Of a stretch of 64,000 bases of DNA, positions 1 to 14,600 are shown in pieces. The notes under the pieces were generated by a model. That model was not told the DNA's origin, did not search any database, and was given only the letters and a program-made list of their open reading frames with translations. Within the stretch, counting starts at the first letter, position 1. Every line of letters begins with the position of its first letter. The stretch comes from Antedon bifida (taxonomy: Eukaryota > Echinodermata > Crinoidea > Comatulida > Antedonidae). A program made the position numbers and the translations under genes. The DNA is taken from assembly GCA_963402885.1 (NCBI GenBank), contig OY727103.1, positions 5,494,501 to 5,558,500 on the forward strand. Direction: 5' to 3'.

Positions 1-831
1 TGGAAATGAGTTATAAGAAAATATTATGTGCTTCGAATGTCATTAAATCAGATTAGTTGAACTTTATACCAGCACATAGTCACACTTCCAAGTGAGCGTG
101 TCATATTAAATGTGTTCTAACTAATTACATTATTTCCCTCATACCTAATTAGGAATAACATGAGTACACTAATTCAGCGCCTAACATAATCTCTTTCGCA
201 TGGCCAAACCAAACATTCGAATGTTCAAACTCTTGCCTAGCATTGTGTACACAACGTCAAGGACGTGATTAGGTGAGTGGCGTTAGTAACGTCACTGCCT
301 TGTTCACACGCGGAGATGAGTTCGCTACATGCATTTACCCTACGTGCAATGGCACGTACAGATTGTCTATTAAACAGGTGTACATTATTGAATAAATTAT
401 CATAAATGATATCTTATTGAATAGAATTATCAATTTTTCAAACATTTCCAGGACATTATTTATCTAGCTGTGTAAATAAGTCTGGATCGATAACAACACA
501 GCAGGCGTTATTATATTTACATTTATGCATAATGTTATATACACCATATTTGTGTTTCAATATAACAATTTAAAGGCATTTATGATTTACATTTCACGTA
601 CTAATTTAGCATAAGAGTAGAAAATCTTGATTGGAATATCTCTGTTTAGCAGTAGGTACCTCAGTAATTATAAGAATCTCTATCGGAGTTAAATATAGTG
701 TAATCGATTTAACATTCCGTTCACACGTGTGATATTATGTGACATTAACAACCTATCGGAGTTATATCGGAGGTACTGTATACGACGGGATTATAGGAGT
801 GAGATTAAGAGTAATACGACCATTTAAGCTT

Positions 832-910
832 GATTCTCACTAGTACGCAACGCAAGGACGTACGCCGGAATAATACATTGCTTGTGATTGGTCAATTCGC
901 GTATATACAC
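832..910. mobile_element. relic of the CGCAACGCAAGGACG MITE family
   Basis: The stretch TCTCACTAGTACGCAACGCA, the following AGGACGTAC and the internal CTTGTGATTGGTCAA match the left half of the much better preserved inverted-repeat element at 47432-47607. The right terminal repeat is not recognisable, so this is a broken copy. Confidence 0.5.
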
Positions 911-2285
911 GCTTAAAGCTACATTCGCACTTGTTCTGGTTCACGGTACGGAAGACGTAACGCCGTGTTGTTAAATAATGGAATAATCGTATTAGCATAC
1001 ACAATTGAATGGCGTCGGCTTATGTTCCATAAAACGGAACAAGTGTGAACACTGTTAGCTTGACTATGTGCGTGTGAACATACGTATTGACACTTACATT
1101 GGTCCGAAACTATTCTATATACAATAATGTCCATTTGGTATGATAAAGGACTAATCTCTGCAACTAACCAAGCGCAAACATAGGCCTAAACAGTCCTTGA
1201 GACTGAATTACAAAAATAGGTATATCCTTCTGAATTTGAATAGGAACAGACTATCACGTTCATACCGTTGTACTTCTTATAATACAACCCCTATTTTTAA
1301 GTGTCTCCGCCATGTTAAAAAAACTTATTGTCAATCGTTCGTTTCACGGGAAAGTGTCCCCTTCATAAGACGAGTCCCATGAATAGGATTGTAGAAAATG
1401 AGTGGTTGTAGGCGGCCTACTGTGTCTTTTAGTGTGTGCGAATGGACGAACTGAAGATTTTCAATGTTGAAAAAGCTATTTGATTAGCTATACAGTAAAT
1501 TAAGATTTTAAATATTAGACCATTACAATTGGTATGTGTTAAAAATTACTTATAATAATTGTGTACTTATTTTAAATTGAGCGTACATAAGGAACCATTC
1601 TACTTTTCTTTTTCATCTTCTTTTTTTTGCCGTTTAGGTAATAAAGGTTTGGACGATAAATTGTTAAATAATATCGCATTTAGATTTATTGATTATTATA
1701 TAATACTGTTCTCTCACATCTCAAACAAGGCCTAAAAATACTAATATCCAAATATATGTTTATTCTTTTATTCCATAATGTTATGACTAAATTAATCAAA
1801 ACACTGACTTTGCGTATAACCAGAAAGCGATTGATATAAAAATTAAATTGAACAGTCGTTTGAAGTAGAATAATACAGCTTTATAAATCTTCAAATTCAA
1901 TTTTCAAGTATATCGAAATACCACGTGAGTAAGTTATTAATACGAAAATGGCATAAATTGATATACTGTTTGTTATTACTGTTAATATGATTCGTATCGT
2001 AGAAAATTGAGTTCTATTCCTGGCCTATATTCTGATCACTGTTTGTTTTGCTAAGCGCTCCATAAAAGAAAAATACAAAGAAATTGTTGATGTTTATCAC
2101 GCCGCTGTACTTTAACCAAAAAAATATTAATGACCGATACACAATCAAATCAATGGCTGTTTTGTTAAGCCGACGAATCGAATTATTTGTTGCAATAATT
2201 ATTAGAAAAATAAATTGAATCTGAATATAATTTTAAAACGAATCGAAATATCTGGTGTAATCTGGTGTAATCAGGCTCACGATAA

Positions 2286-2420
2286 GTAGGAGATGGCCTA
2301 AGTGGAATCAACAGTCCACTGATAATACTGTATATGGCACTGTTGTTTATTCTTCCTGTAAGACAGAGGTCGTAGGTTCAAATCAATAAAAAGTCCTTTG
2401 TTCATACAGGGAGTCTACAA
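2286..2420 (+). mobile_element. tRNA-derived SINE candidate
   Basis: A box-A-like TGGCCTAAGTGG at 2294-2305 and a box-B-like GGTTCAAATC at 2375-2384 have polymerase III promoter order. The ~70-base spacing would suit a long-variable-arm tRNA ancestor (Leu/Ser type). No clean cloverleaf closes, so a functional tRNA is unlikely. A SINE head is the better reading. Confidence 0.35.
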
Positions 2421-2522
2421 CTCCCTGGTTCATACAATTTTTTTATGAAGCCTGTGTAGACCAAGCAATATAATTCTTTCTCGGATTTATGATTTTAGAA
2501 CGGATTTAAGAATAACTGACAT

Positions 2523-2655
2523 TTTAAGAACAAGTGTTTTTTCACTAAAAGTGACATTTTTCACAAAAATGACATTTTTCACAAAAAAGTGACATTTTCA
2601 CAAAAAGTGACATTTTCACAAAAAGTGACATTCACAAAAAAGTGACATTTTACAG
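2523..2655. repeat. short tandem repeat, AAAAGTGACATTTTTCAC unit
   Basis: About six imperfect head-to-tail copies of an 18-21-base unit built on CACAAAAAGTGACATTTT. Copies differ mainly in A/T run length, as expected from slippage. Confidence 0.8.
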
Positions 2656-3450
2656 AAACTAAATTTGTGTTTACGAGGCATTATTATGTAGAACTAACAA
2701 TAATTCTCCGCGAATTTAGGAGTTTAGAACGTAGAAGAAAGTGATATTTTCAGAGATAGTTAGGGCCTACATTTCACAATGTGAAAAAATACAATCGGAT
2801 GTTATTAAACTACGGAAAATGCGATAGATAACGAGACATAGTGTTGTTTTATAACATCTAGTGACACGACACGCATTGATTTCACGTCACACGACATTTC
2901 ACTTTAAAAAAGTATCTTTTATAAGCAAATATAAACCGTTTGATGTTGCCTCATACATAATAAAGGAAGTCATTGCTTCAAATGAAATTAATTAAAGAAT
3001 CACATAATTTGAGTTGGATTAGTATTGGATCATATTCACGGTCTTTGATTTTTAAAAGATTGTTTAGAAAGTTGAACAATGACTCAAAAGAATGAATCAT
3101 CCGTACAGGTGCGTTAATGATATTTTTAATTAAAGTGTTTTTTCTATCAGTTGATAACTCTAATTATTTGCAACGAAAATGTATACACAAACAACTATAT
3201 AGTTTCAATGGAATCGGGGCCGTAGTACTGCGTACCCACGGCGATTGATTGGAACTGGGAATTAATGAATTCAATTACTAGAATACATGTGTTTGTTTAA
3301 GCATACGGTGGTAATACGTGAATTAAATCAAACATCACGATTTTAATGACATGGTGTAACTGCTTAGCGTTTGAGTAATACAGTATAATGCATAAAATGT
3401 GCATTTGAAATCTGTGGCTAAACAGGTGTAATAATATCATTATTATTCAA

Positions 3451-3770
3451 ACTGAAATTATATGGGTTCTCGATTAAGCTACTTTACGAAATAGTAACAA
3501 ACGTAAAAATGGGTATAAACCAACATCGCTATCAACGCGTTAAAAATTGGAAAACCCCAATTATGACTGAAATTATATGGGTTCTCGATTAAGCTACTTT
3601 ACGAAATAGCAACAAGCGTAAACATAGGTATAAACCAACATCGCTATATCAACGCGTAAAAAATAGGAAAACCCCAATTATTATGAGTGCTCAATTAATA
3701 GCAATATGAACGTAAAAATATGTATAAACTAATACAATATCGCAATATCAACAAGTTTAAAATAAGAAAA
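3451..3770. repeat. ~115-bp tandem duplication plus a degenerate third copy
   Basis: The unit starting ACTGAAATTATATGGGTTCT at 3451 recurs at 3566 with only a few differences. A third, eroded copy (GTGCTCAATTAATAG, CGTAAAAATATGTATAAAC) follows from about 3685. Confidence 0.8.
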
Positions 3771-4330
3771 CCTCCTTAAGAGGACCATCCCCATCTAAAA
3801 AAATATTGTTTTTCACAATAAGAAGCTCCGTTAGAGGACCATCACCATCTAAAAAAATATTGTTTTTCACAACAAGAACCTCCTTTAGAGGACCTAACCC
3901 ACACCATATGTCTATGTATAATTATATGCAAATGACATTAAGTGGAAATAATTTTCCACTGATGAATGAATTAATGTATAATTAATATTAACAATACCTA
4001 ATCTAAATAATGCAAAACAATTGAAACTGCAATTTAGTTCTAAATAAACAACAAACCTCCTTTATAGGGCCGTGACACCACCTCACAATATACCACCAAT
4101 ATTTATAATACGGACAATAAATGAAAACTATAAATGGGTTTTAACCTTATTGAAATTCCAATTGATTTTCAAGTACTAAACACAGCAAAACCTCTTTAGA
4201 GGACCATAACACCACCTTAATAATGATATTAAACAATAATAATATGAAAAATACTATTAAAATGGATTAAGGCAAATTGAAAATATGTTTAAAATAAGCC
4301 AACCTCCTTTTATATAGGACGTATAACAAC
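3771..4330. repeat. interspersed CCTCCTTTAGAGGACCAT motif series
   Basis: Six occurrences of an A(A)CCTCCTTTAGAGGACC-like motif lie near 3770, 3825, 3878, 4055, 4189 and 4301. Several are followed by a CACCACC/CATC box. The first three sit in ~54-bp tandem units containing AAAAAAATATTGTTTTTCAC. The CCTC..GAGG core is a short inverted repeat. Confidence 0.6.
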
Positions 4331-5643
4331 AAAGAAAAGCGATTAAAAAGGATTTGCAACTAATATACCGCATTTAAAGAAAATTGTAGAATTATACAAC
4401 ATTGTGAAATAGTTATAGTAGGTCGAAGTTGTTCCTGTCTTTAGACGATCACTGTGTTTTGTCATGAGGTGGGTCTGCAGAACAGAGAGTCGTTGGTACT
4501 ATACGATATCATTAGCCGAAATTTGCAATGGATACCGGGTACCAATCGGGAGTCAAGCCACTGGTGGGCTCAATGATGTTGTATGGGTCTGAGAACACAT
4601 CTCGTAGTCTTCATCAACAGGTTCAGACACCTTTGTAGACCAGTTAACATGCGGCTAATTGGCAATATTGATCGGAATCATCGCGAGCAGATATCCAATT
4701 CATATCATCCATCGAAACCATTAGGCCTAAAGTAAACAAATTAAAATAAAAAAAGACTTACCCATTGCCGGAATACTCCTAATCGTAAAGTCCAAATTCA
4801 TGTTAACTTATAATCTTGCGCAAATTCAACGAGAAAATATGTTTCTTAAATTAATTTGTTCTTGTCTAGGTTCCTTATAAACTTGACTTGCCGGTCCAAC
4901 AACCACACTGAAAAACACGATGTGTATTCATACATTAAATGGGTATTTATTCGACAACCTCGTTCGACGGTGTTACTTAACAAAAGTCTCGTAATTGCTC
5001 TGTTGATCAACAATAAAAATGTGTCACCCTAAATGTATTCATATGATTCCATTGCGTGTTAGGTTGTATAATAGCAATCCGGCTTGATTTCTCAAATCAA
5101 GTGCGATTTTAATCTCATCAGGAACGTAACTTGTCGAGCGAAGTATTTTCTCCAGTTTGATTGTATCAGAGAAGGTGTATGTGACTATACAACCATACGA
5201 CACGTTTATAAATAATCACCAATTGCATTGTGTCTTATCTATAATAGGTATAAACATACGGTTGACTGCGTTTAATGGTAGAATAGGCGTATACAAATCA
5301 AAGGAGTGGGTTCGGTGTACACTGGATTGGTCCTCGCAAAATCAATCATCATTATTAATATTTCATTTTATGCGCGGATTTTGCTATGATTTGTTCCTGA
5401 TCATTTATATCTGTGCTAACAAGGCAATCAACTCAGACATAAAAACATGTATATAAACATGAATAATCAAGTCTAAGAATAGCAAAACAAAATGGTCATT
5501 TTAATACATAAATATTCATATACAGTACAGTCTACGTACATTATTACGTGTAAGTATATATAGACAAATAGACCATACATACCCGGCAGCCGTAGCTGCT
5601 GCATTTATGTAATAATTTATTAAGGTCAAAGTTCATCAAAAAT

Positions 5644-8600
5644 ATGGCAGGATCAAAACAAGATGAAAATAACTCAGTAGTAATAGATGAAAATCAACAC
5701 ACTAAGGAAGATACTGGGGGTGGTACACATGATGAACGGTAGTATAAGAGATTGTTTAACAGCAGACTAAACGATATATCTGTAATGTGTTTTTGTTAGG
5801 CCTAGCGAAGCTTCATTAGCCAGGCCTCTCTCAACGCACACAATCGCTGTCTTTTCTGACTGACTATACGCGCTAACTAGGCCTAGGCTAAACTACACTA
5901 AATTGGGCTGATAGAGGCCTAGCTTAGGCGATTTCTATTGAAAAATTATATACTCTTTCTAGTTAGTAAACTGAACAGTACACAAACGTAACATTATACA
6001 CAGTGTGTGTATGTATGTTTTTTATTTTAATTTAGTTGTTGCACTAGCCTATCCTACGAAAAGGGAAATCCCCTAAATAAACGTAATACCGCATCGCTCT
6101 AGTCTGCAGTGGCGCGTACTGTTACTTAAGATTTCACCTAATAATCTGAAGTGGCATAGATATACAGCATAATGTATACAATAAATTTCTCAAATATTTA
6201 TTTTATTGTTTATTGTTTCCTTTATCTAGGGATTGTGAGGAAGAGGTGCACGACACAAAATTATATTTTGACATCAGTGACAAGAAGTGGCCCATCATCT
6301 ATTCCCCTGAATATAACATCGGATTTCTTGGTTTAGAAAAACTGCATCCATTTGACTCCGGCAAATGGGGAAAAGTTTATGGGTTTTTAAAAGGTAATGT
6401 AGTTTTTTAAAACTGTATTTTAAAGCAAAACACAGTTGATCTTGCTTAATTTTTAAGATGTTCTCCCCCTCAAAAAAAGTGTTTAATATGTTTTTTTAGT
6501 TACTCAGATCAGAAAAAAAATGTATTACCTGAAAACTGTAATTTAAGGCAAAAATAGTCAAACAATGGGTTTGTGGTTAATTTTTTTTATAAGTAAAAAC
6601 ATTATTTGTGTTGGGTTTTTTTTTCTGTGGAAGTGAATAACTTACAAATTTAAATGTCTGATTTTATTATTATTTTTCATGTTTTAAAACCATTTATTAT
6701 AAAATTTGTTTGGTGGGGGAAGGGAGAGACAATACATCTTCAATTATAAATAAATTATAAATAATAATAATTATACACATATCTATAAATAGATGCAGGG
6801 ATGTTAAGTGACGAAACTACAGTGCGTCCACAAGAACCTACAGAAACTGACTTGAAAGTTGCTCACACAAAACGATATCTTAAAAGTTTACGAGTAGGTA
6901 TCAATACTGTAGTAAATTTGATTTTTAGTCATTATTTCACTCTGGTTTCTAAAGCTCTGTCTACACTATCAAACTGTTTGTGAAAAAAGTGTGATGTGCC
7001 CAAATATGGTAGTGGTATGCCCAACTATGGTATTGGTAGTGATATGACATCATGTCCATACCTGTGTATGGGCACATCACATTTTGTTTTCACATAAAGT
7101 TTGATAGTGTAGACAGGGCTTAAGAAAACACTGCTTCGCAACATTTTTATTATTATTGATTATCTATTTTATTAAGCACATTTCATTTTTGATAGCCAGA
7201 CATCTTAAACTCTGTCTACCACTATCAAACTTTATGTGACAAAGAAATGTGATGTGCCCGTAATTATATGGACACGATGATGTCATATTACTACCATATT
7301 TGGGCACATCACACTTTTTTGTACAGTAAAACTAGTTTCTTAAATCGTTCCCACTAGGATACAATTACAGGCGACTGTTTGAATTATCCATTACTTGTGA
7401 TTGGTCAAAGTTCATACAGTAACTTGAAATTTACTTTATTAGTTGTGTACACAGGTTAAAATATAAAACTACTGTATAAATACACATCTTATTTGATCCT
7501 CTTTATATTACCATTAGTTTGTGAGTTTCTCACTACCAAGTTTAAATTATTTCCATTACATTTCACGCTTTTTAATTTTTTATTCTTTTTTTTTACATAT
7601 TTTGCAAAATATATTCACTTCTGGTAGTTTACTAGGCAAATACTCGGCCAATCAAATATTGAATTCTTCTGAAAAAAAGAAAGACAATATAGTAACTCCA
7701 ACAGATTGTTGATGCTGTGTATTTATTAACATTAAACATTGTGTAGACTAATGAACAATATTCCTATGATACAGTTAGTATGTGACAAACATATGATGCT
7801 GTATCATACTGTATATCTTCCCTAACATACAGTATGAGGTATTGGGTGCTTTAAATAGTAGAGGGGTTTCTTTGCTTTGACCTTTCAACTCTTTTCTTTC
7901 TGCAGGAGAATCTATTGGAAGGCCTGCCTGAGGTATTAGATTATTTAAAACTTAATTATATTCCATCACACTTCCATTCTACTACTAAAGCTCTGTCTAC
8001 ACTATCAAACTAGTTTGACAAAAAAATTGTGATGGCCCCAAATGTAGTAGTGATACACCCAAATATGGTAGTGATATGACATCATCATGTCCATATATGG
8101 GCACATCACATAAAGTTTGATGGTGTAGACATACTGAGATTAATGCTATTCTACAGTAGATGTTTTTATGTTGCATGCCTCAATCATATCAACTTTATGT
8201 TTTTATTGCTTGTTACTTAATTTGCATATTCACTGCCAGGGATGAGTCTAAGGCCTTGTTTACACTATACTTGAAAAAATGGTAACTTTACCCATAAGGC
8301 CATGAGTGCTTTGACCATTGTTCACACTTGAATTACTCAAGGTTTTTCCAAGATTATAAATGTTCATCTGGTTTTTCGTAACAAATCAAACTGTTGTTGA
8401 GGTAATTTTTTACCATCTAAGTTAGTCTTTCAATTTTGTTTCTTTTTTAATTTGAAGAAATTGTTTTAATTCAGTTGGTTTTTACCAATATTTAACAGTC
8501 ATTTTACTTTAAAATAAAATTGTTTATAAAACTAATTCTTATTTCTGTATTTGGTTTTACAGTAATCATCAGTAAATCTTTATATTACTAATTACTATAG

Positions 8601-11600
8601 TTTTTACTATTAACGTAACTCCCTATTTATTTGTTAATCATTATTTTGTTCAGTGAAAATTGTATTAAGGAGATTATTTAAAGCTCTGTCTACACTGAAA
8701 CTTTATGTGACAAAAAAAATGTGGTGTGCCCATATATGGACACAATTACATCATATCACTACCATCTTTGGGAACTTTTTTGATAGTTTAGACAGAGCTT
8801 TACAGTGTATATACATATGTTGTTTTAATATGGATCAAATCATAACAAAATGTTTAGAAAGTATTTTATTGTCTGTTTTAAAGATTTTCTTTTTTAGCAT
8901 GATATTGTCGATCTGATGGAGTTATAATAGTGTCTATAACCAAACTAAAAATAATGTCCTGCCCAATATTGACAAATGCCTAAATATTGTTGGGAAAATA
9001 ATAACAGTAAATACATAATTTAAAACACTATGTTGCCTTTTCATAAACATATATCACCACTGTGAATGCCCCTTCCTCAAACCCCCTTCCCCTCCTAACA
9101 ATATACAAGATTACATTTTCATTCCGCCTAGAATGAAACTAAAAATTGCATGTTAGCTAAATGTACAGTAGTATTAGATCTGAAACATACTGTACTGTAT
9201 GTGATATAATTATGGCTTGGCATGCCATAAACTGTATTAATTTGCTATAGGAGAATAAGGGACTTTTTTGTGCAATTATGTATTTATTATATAACACCTA
9301 AATAAATTCCTATCATTTGATTGGATAATTGTTGGTCACATGGCATGCAATAGTACGCACTATGAAACGATCATTTAATAGTTTGTTTTTTTTTTCCTGT
9401 AGGAAAAAAAAAATCTGTTTGCGTTTGGAAAATATTTGGCTGGCATTGCTATAGCAGAAAAAGGGACTTTTTGTGCAATTATGTAAACTGTACTTTAGTA
9501 ACATGTAGTGTTTACATAACCCAAGATGTGAACATTGTACCCACTCATAGTGATTGTCATTGTATAGAAAGCCGTCTCAAATTCCATCTGTGTTTGATGG
9601 CAGATAAGATTAATGTATTGTTGAAACCATATATTATTTAATGGTTGGTTGCACAATATTGGATGAAGACTTTTATAAGTCGTATAAAGTAATATTAATT
9701 TATTGGCACTGTACTTTTTTATCAGTGGCACACGTCTTCAACTTCAATGAAGGTGCGTTTAAAAGAATATGTCAGAAACACAATCTAAAAGAATGGACAT
9801 TTCATTAGTTAAAAACAACAGAAAAAACATTTGTATAATTATATGAATGAAGAACTTGTAATTGTATTCACCAATCACACTTAAGTGAAATATTTCCCTT
9901 AAATATTAAGTATTTCACTTGTATTTACTTAGATTTTTTTTTTATTTTAATGGTTTTAACTTAAAAGTGCTGCCCTTAGCCTAAGTGTGAACGGTATACG
10001 GCCACAGGGCCCAAAGGCATTAAATCCAGCAAGATTTCTAATGTCAAACCGACACAGAGACACGTAAATTGATAATGACCAGACCATTTTGAAATAAAAT
10101 GTATGATCTCAAATTCTAACCTCAACACTCTCTTGTGACATGAGTAGATAATAGCCAAAAAAGGGTTACAGTAATTTATTATAAGACAGTCTGAGTCAAA
10201 GCTTATACACTGCCAGAACCTAACCAGCCTTTCTACTACCGATGGATTATAATGTCCGATCTCAAAAAGACTTAAAACAATCCAGAATTTGCTTCAATTT
10301 TGGTTCAAAAGAAAATCGAAGAGACATACATGTAGAGCAGTTATCTAGCCTAAACAAAATATATAAAACTACTGCAGGCCCACCCAAAAAGGTCTCTCTT
10401 ACAATAAAGAAAGCGCTAACTATATTACCTATTACTATGTTGAAGTTGATTAGAAATGGAATATTGGCTCAGAGAAAAAAGAAAAAATTTAAATGAAAGT
10501 TAAAAAAAGTTTGCAGTTGTTTATTAGTTGGAGCCTAGATTACATATATTCTTTTATAGAGAGGAATTGGTAATAATAATTAACGCATCCGGTATTAAAA
10601 ACTGTATAGATTCTTTCTACTGATAAATCAATTTATTCAGAACTTAAACAATTTTCTTTTACGTCAAACAGAACAAATAATTGTTAGTGTTACCTTTACT
10701 TTTAACAACCCTACATTTTAAGTTAATCTTTAAAAATCCGGCTTTTCAGTTAAAATCTGTGTGATTTGTTAATAGATCATTTGACAGTGTCAAAAAGATT
10801 ATCTACTAATGTTACAATTAATCTCTTTCTGCTTAATCTTTAAACTTAATCCTGATGGACTTACTTTTAAATCCTCCTTGTCATTTGGGGACAATAATTA
10901 AAGTGCATCAAATATTGCAATATTTGATGTATTAGGTAAAAAGATTGCTTTTAGATTTTGACTTTTCCGAGAATTTTGAAAAATCAAAATATGATTATGG
11001 AATATATGACATGCTTGTAATATTTTACTAATCAAGAAAAGTGTTTCTTTTTTTACAAACGAAAATAATGACAAATGAACTTATTAAACATTTTAAAACC
11101 TAACATTTACAAAGATTTTACTCCTACGACAGTGTGTCAACCAGATCTCTTGTTTGTAACTTATTTAGACAAATTTCCATCGATGACATTCAATAGACCA
11201 ACCGTTTTCTAACTGTTTCAATTTCTAGGTGACAATCCTTTTTTTTAATGACAATGGCATCAAACAATGTTTATGTTGTCAAATTTATATAGCGCTTTTA
11301 ACAATCAACAGATTGTTCCAAAGCGCTTAATTAAAATAAAAATGGAAGAAAAACTGATTAAAATTACAAAGAACAAAAAAGATGGTTTTTTAAAAGACTT
11401 TTGAAAACTTCAATAGAAGGTGCATTATGAAGTGAATTAAAAAGATTGTTCCAAAGTTTAGGAGCTGCAACTGCAAAGGCTCGGTGACCATTAGGTATTG
11501 AGGCAACTAAGTGAAACAAAACTACAGATTTAACAACCTCTCAATTAAAAAAAAAATTGCGGGAGCGGAATTTTGCTGAATTAAAAAAATCAGGCTTCAA

Positions 11601-14600
11601 CAGGTTGTGAACCCATGACCCTAGGATTGGCAACCAAGCAGCTTACCCACTAAGCTACAAACCTATGACAATATATACAGCATGATGGTGTGAAGTTTTC
11701 CTTTTTTGTCAAAGAAAAGTTAAAAAGAATTTGCTAGACATTTCAAAACCTACATAGCCTACTTTGCGCAACATCAAAATTCTAGAAAACATCAACATCC
11801 ACGAAATAATAATAATAAGAAAACATTTATCATTTAATTAATTATCAACTTGAACAAATGAAAAATTGTTTTAAAATGTAATCTGGGAAAAAAGCATGCT
11901 GATGTCAGTTATAGAATATCTGTCTGTAAAATTAATAATTATTCAGCAAGATAATTTGTATTATTTTTATGTTTTTTTTTTATCTTTAGTGGAGTATTAA
12001 CGTAGCCACAATAACTGAAGTCCCACCTGTGGCTATGTTGCCTAACTTTCTGGTGCAAAGAAAGGTGCTAAGACCTTTCCGCTTACAGGCCGGTGGTACA
12101 ATTTTGGTAAGGAGTTTTGCTTCTTTTAATTATTTTCAGGGTAGTGATACATGTTCACAATCTTGAAGCTGTAGGTGCTAAATGTCGAAGGTGGATCCAG
12201 GATTTTGAAATAGAGGGGGCCTAGTAGTTTATAAAGATGGCGACTGATTATTTGAGCTATTGTCGTGAAGCGAATTTAGTTTAGACAATACACACATTTG
12301 AGTACTGAATGTTAGATGCACATGTTAGAACCACTGACTGTTTGATCGTTCACCGAGCTCGGTGATTGGATTTGCATTTGAGTTTGTTTTTAATGTGAAC
12401 GTATAGGAAAACAGGGAATAAGAGTGGCGCTTTATTTATTTATGTATTGTTAAGAAAAAATTTCAATTCATTTATTTATTTCCAAACTTCCCAGAAATAT
12501 TTTATCTTTCATTCTACAAATATTATCTTTGATAAATTATGTAAAAACTTTAAAAAGTGATACTTAGTACTTTTCTGATATAGGCCGGTAAACTAGCCAT
12601 GGAGCGTGGTTGGTCAATCAACGTTGGGGGCGGTTTTCATCATTGTTCAGGAGATAGGGGTGGAGGATTTTGTGCTTATGCAGATATAACGCTCACAATT
12701 AAGGTAAATATTAATCTAGTGTGAGTAATACTCAGAAGAAATGTTTCCTATGTATGATGGCCAGCTGAACACAAACTTTATACATAGTATTCACAAATTA
12801 TTGTTTTGTTAAATCATCCACTTATGGTATAAAGTACTGTTTATTAAAAAGTAGAGCAGTTTTGAGTCAACCTATATTTACCTGNNNNNNNNNNNNNNNN
12901 NNNNNNNNNNNNNNNNNNNNNNNNNNNNNNNNNNNNNNNNNNNNNNNNNNNNNNNNNNNNNNNNNNNNNNNNNNNNNNNNNNNNNNNNNNNNNNNNNNNN
13001 NNNNNNNNNNNNNNNNNNNNNNNNNNNNNNNNNNNNNNNNNNNNNNNNNNNNNNNNNNNNNNNNNNNNNNNNNNNNNNNNNNNNTGGGTGGTTTAAGAGT
13101 ATTGCCTATCATACAATCCTTACCTCTTAAATTTAAAATACATTTTATTCTTTATACATAACTATTCTATTTGATTTTCAAAGAAATGTGAAGTCATTGA
13201 AAAACTATGTTTATTACATTTGCAATTACCATAAAATATATAAAAACGGTGGTATATAAATGATGTGGAAATGAGGTGAAAATAGCGTGTTCGTATTTTT
13301 TATCCGGAAATGACCAGATTGTTATATACCTTAGGTCCATGGTTGTCATGACGGTAAACAACGGTGTTATTGATAGTTAACTATAAAAAAACAACGATGA
13401 TATTTACAGTCTTATCACATGGTTTAGATGAGTGAAATTTCCAAATTTATCTATGAACGAAGTTACTCAAAACATCCCTTCGTTTAGTAGAACTTAAACT
13501 TAAGCTAAAGTATAATGCCTGAACAAGTGTTGAGCGGTCATATACATCTCTTGAGCAACGCATTTACAAGTTGAAGTAAAATGCTAATGAAATAATTATA
13601 ATAAATAAATAATATTTTGTTCCTTTCATTTTCAGGCTCATAAAAGATAGGCCTACCGCTATAAAAATGCGGTTTAACCAGGGAAGAGTGTGCACTCTTC
13701 CCTGGGTAAACCGAATTGTACAATTAACCAAACAATTCGGTGATATGTATTTCATGCGTTCCGGGCCAAATCGTCCCGGGCCGATTTATTATATTTATTT
13801 CGTATATAATAATTTTTATTTAGTATTCACGTTTAAATATATATATTTTTTTAATTTATTTCAGTTTAGATCATAGGACTCTTAATTCATGTTTATTTAC
13901 TTTATTGCAGTCCCTGACCAATTCATCTCTTTTTTATATTATGGTTTGTTGGTCAAATAAATAAATAAATGAAACACTGATATTAAGTTAACATTAAGAG
14001 AATAATGAGAGAACTTACGACTGTAGTTATTTTATTTGATCATCAATGGCAACACAATCTGCAATAACCATAGAGTAATAACAGATTGTATTTAGAAATA
14101 AACAATGCTATACGCCTAATAAAGCAATTCCAAAGGCGGCTGATAATGGGGAAATAACTATCATGCAAACATACAGTAGCGTGTTTAATTGCAAACGTGA
14201 ATTGTAGACAGATAGAACAAGTTTAGAACAAGTCAACCCCCATTTCAGCACAATTCTTTCTGGCAATTTGATTTAACACATTTGCTTATTTTATCTCCTT
14301 ACTTTGAGATCCAGTCATAAGCATTGCCATTTTTTCTCAGTGTAATTTGCCTTTTCATTTTTCTACGGCATAGTTCAAAATCAATCAATCGTGATGATTT
14401 AAAACGGCTTTTTAATTAATGTTTTTTTAAATGTTCATCTTTCCGTTGCGCTTGTAGATCCGGTCGCCGGATTACATCATAAACTGTTAAGGGTTATTTT
14501 TGTTATAATTTCGAGGAACTAATAAAGATTTTTCACTCGGCCCAGTCGCGACGCGACGACGGTCAAGGCCTACAGCCAATTACGCTTACAAATTGTAGTA

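Larger units (their letters stand above)
1..5643. other. intergenic DNA upstream of HDAC11
   Basis: I see no convincing gene here. The stretch holds a degenerate copy of the 47.4-kb MITE family near 832-910, a tRNA-like SINE candidate at 2286-2420, an A-rich short tandem repeat at 2523-2655, a ~115-bp tandem duplication at 3451-3770 and a scattered CCTCC..GAGGACC motif series at 3771-4320. The last ~150 bases before 5644 should contain the HDAC11 promoter. A TATATATA stretch lies near 5555, but nothing there is decisive. Confidence 0.6.

Noticed and set aside
2286-2420. Functional tRNA gene
   Set aside because: Box A and box B are recognisable, but acceptor and anticodon stems do not pair convincingly. 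A SINE is the safer call.
5157-5456. 99-codon open frame upstream of HDAC11
   Set aside because: No domain, signal peptide or splice context is visible, and the composition is that of AT-rich background. Length alone does not support a gene.
10242-10496. 84-codon open frame in HDAC11 intron 3
   Set aside because: Lys-rich, low-complexity end, no recognisable motif. HDAC11 exons 3 and 4 already join in phase across it.
12862-13161. Open frames on both strands spanning the run of Ns
   Set aside because: They are open only because undetermined bases contain no stop codons.
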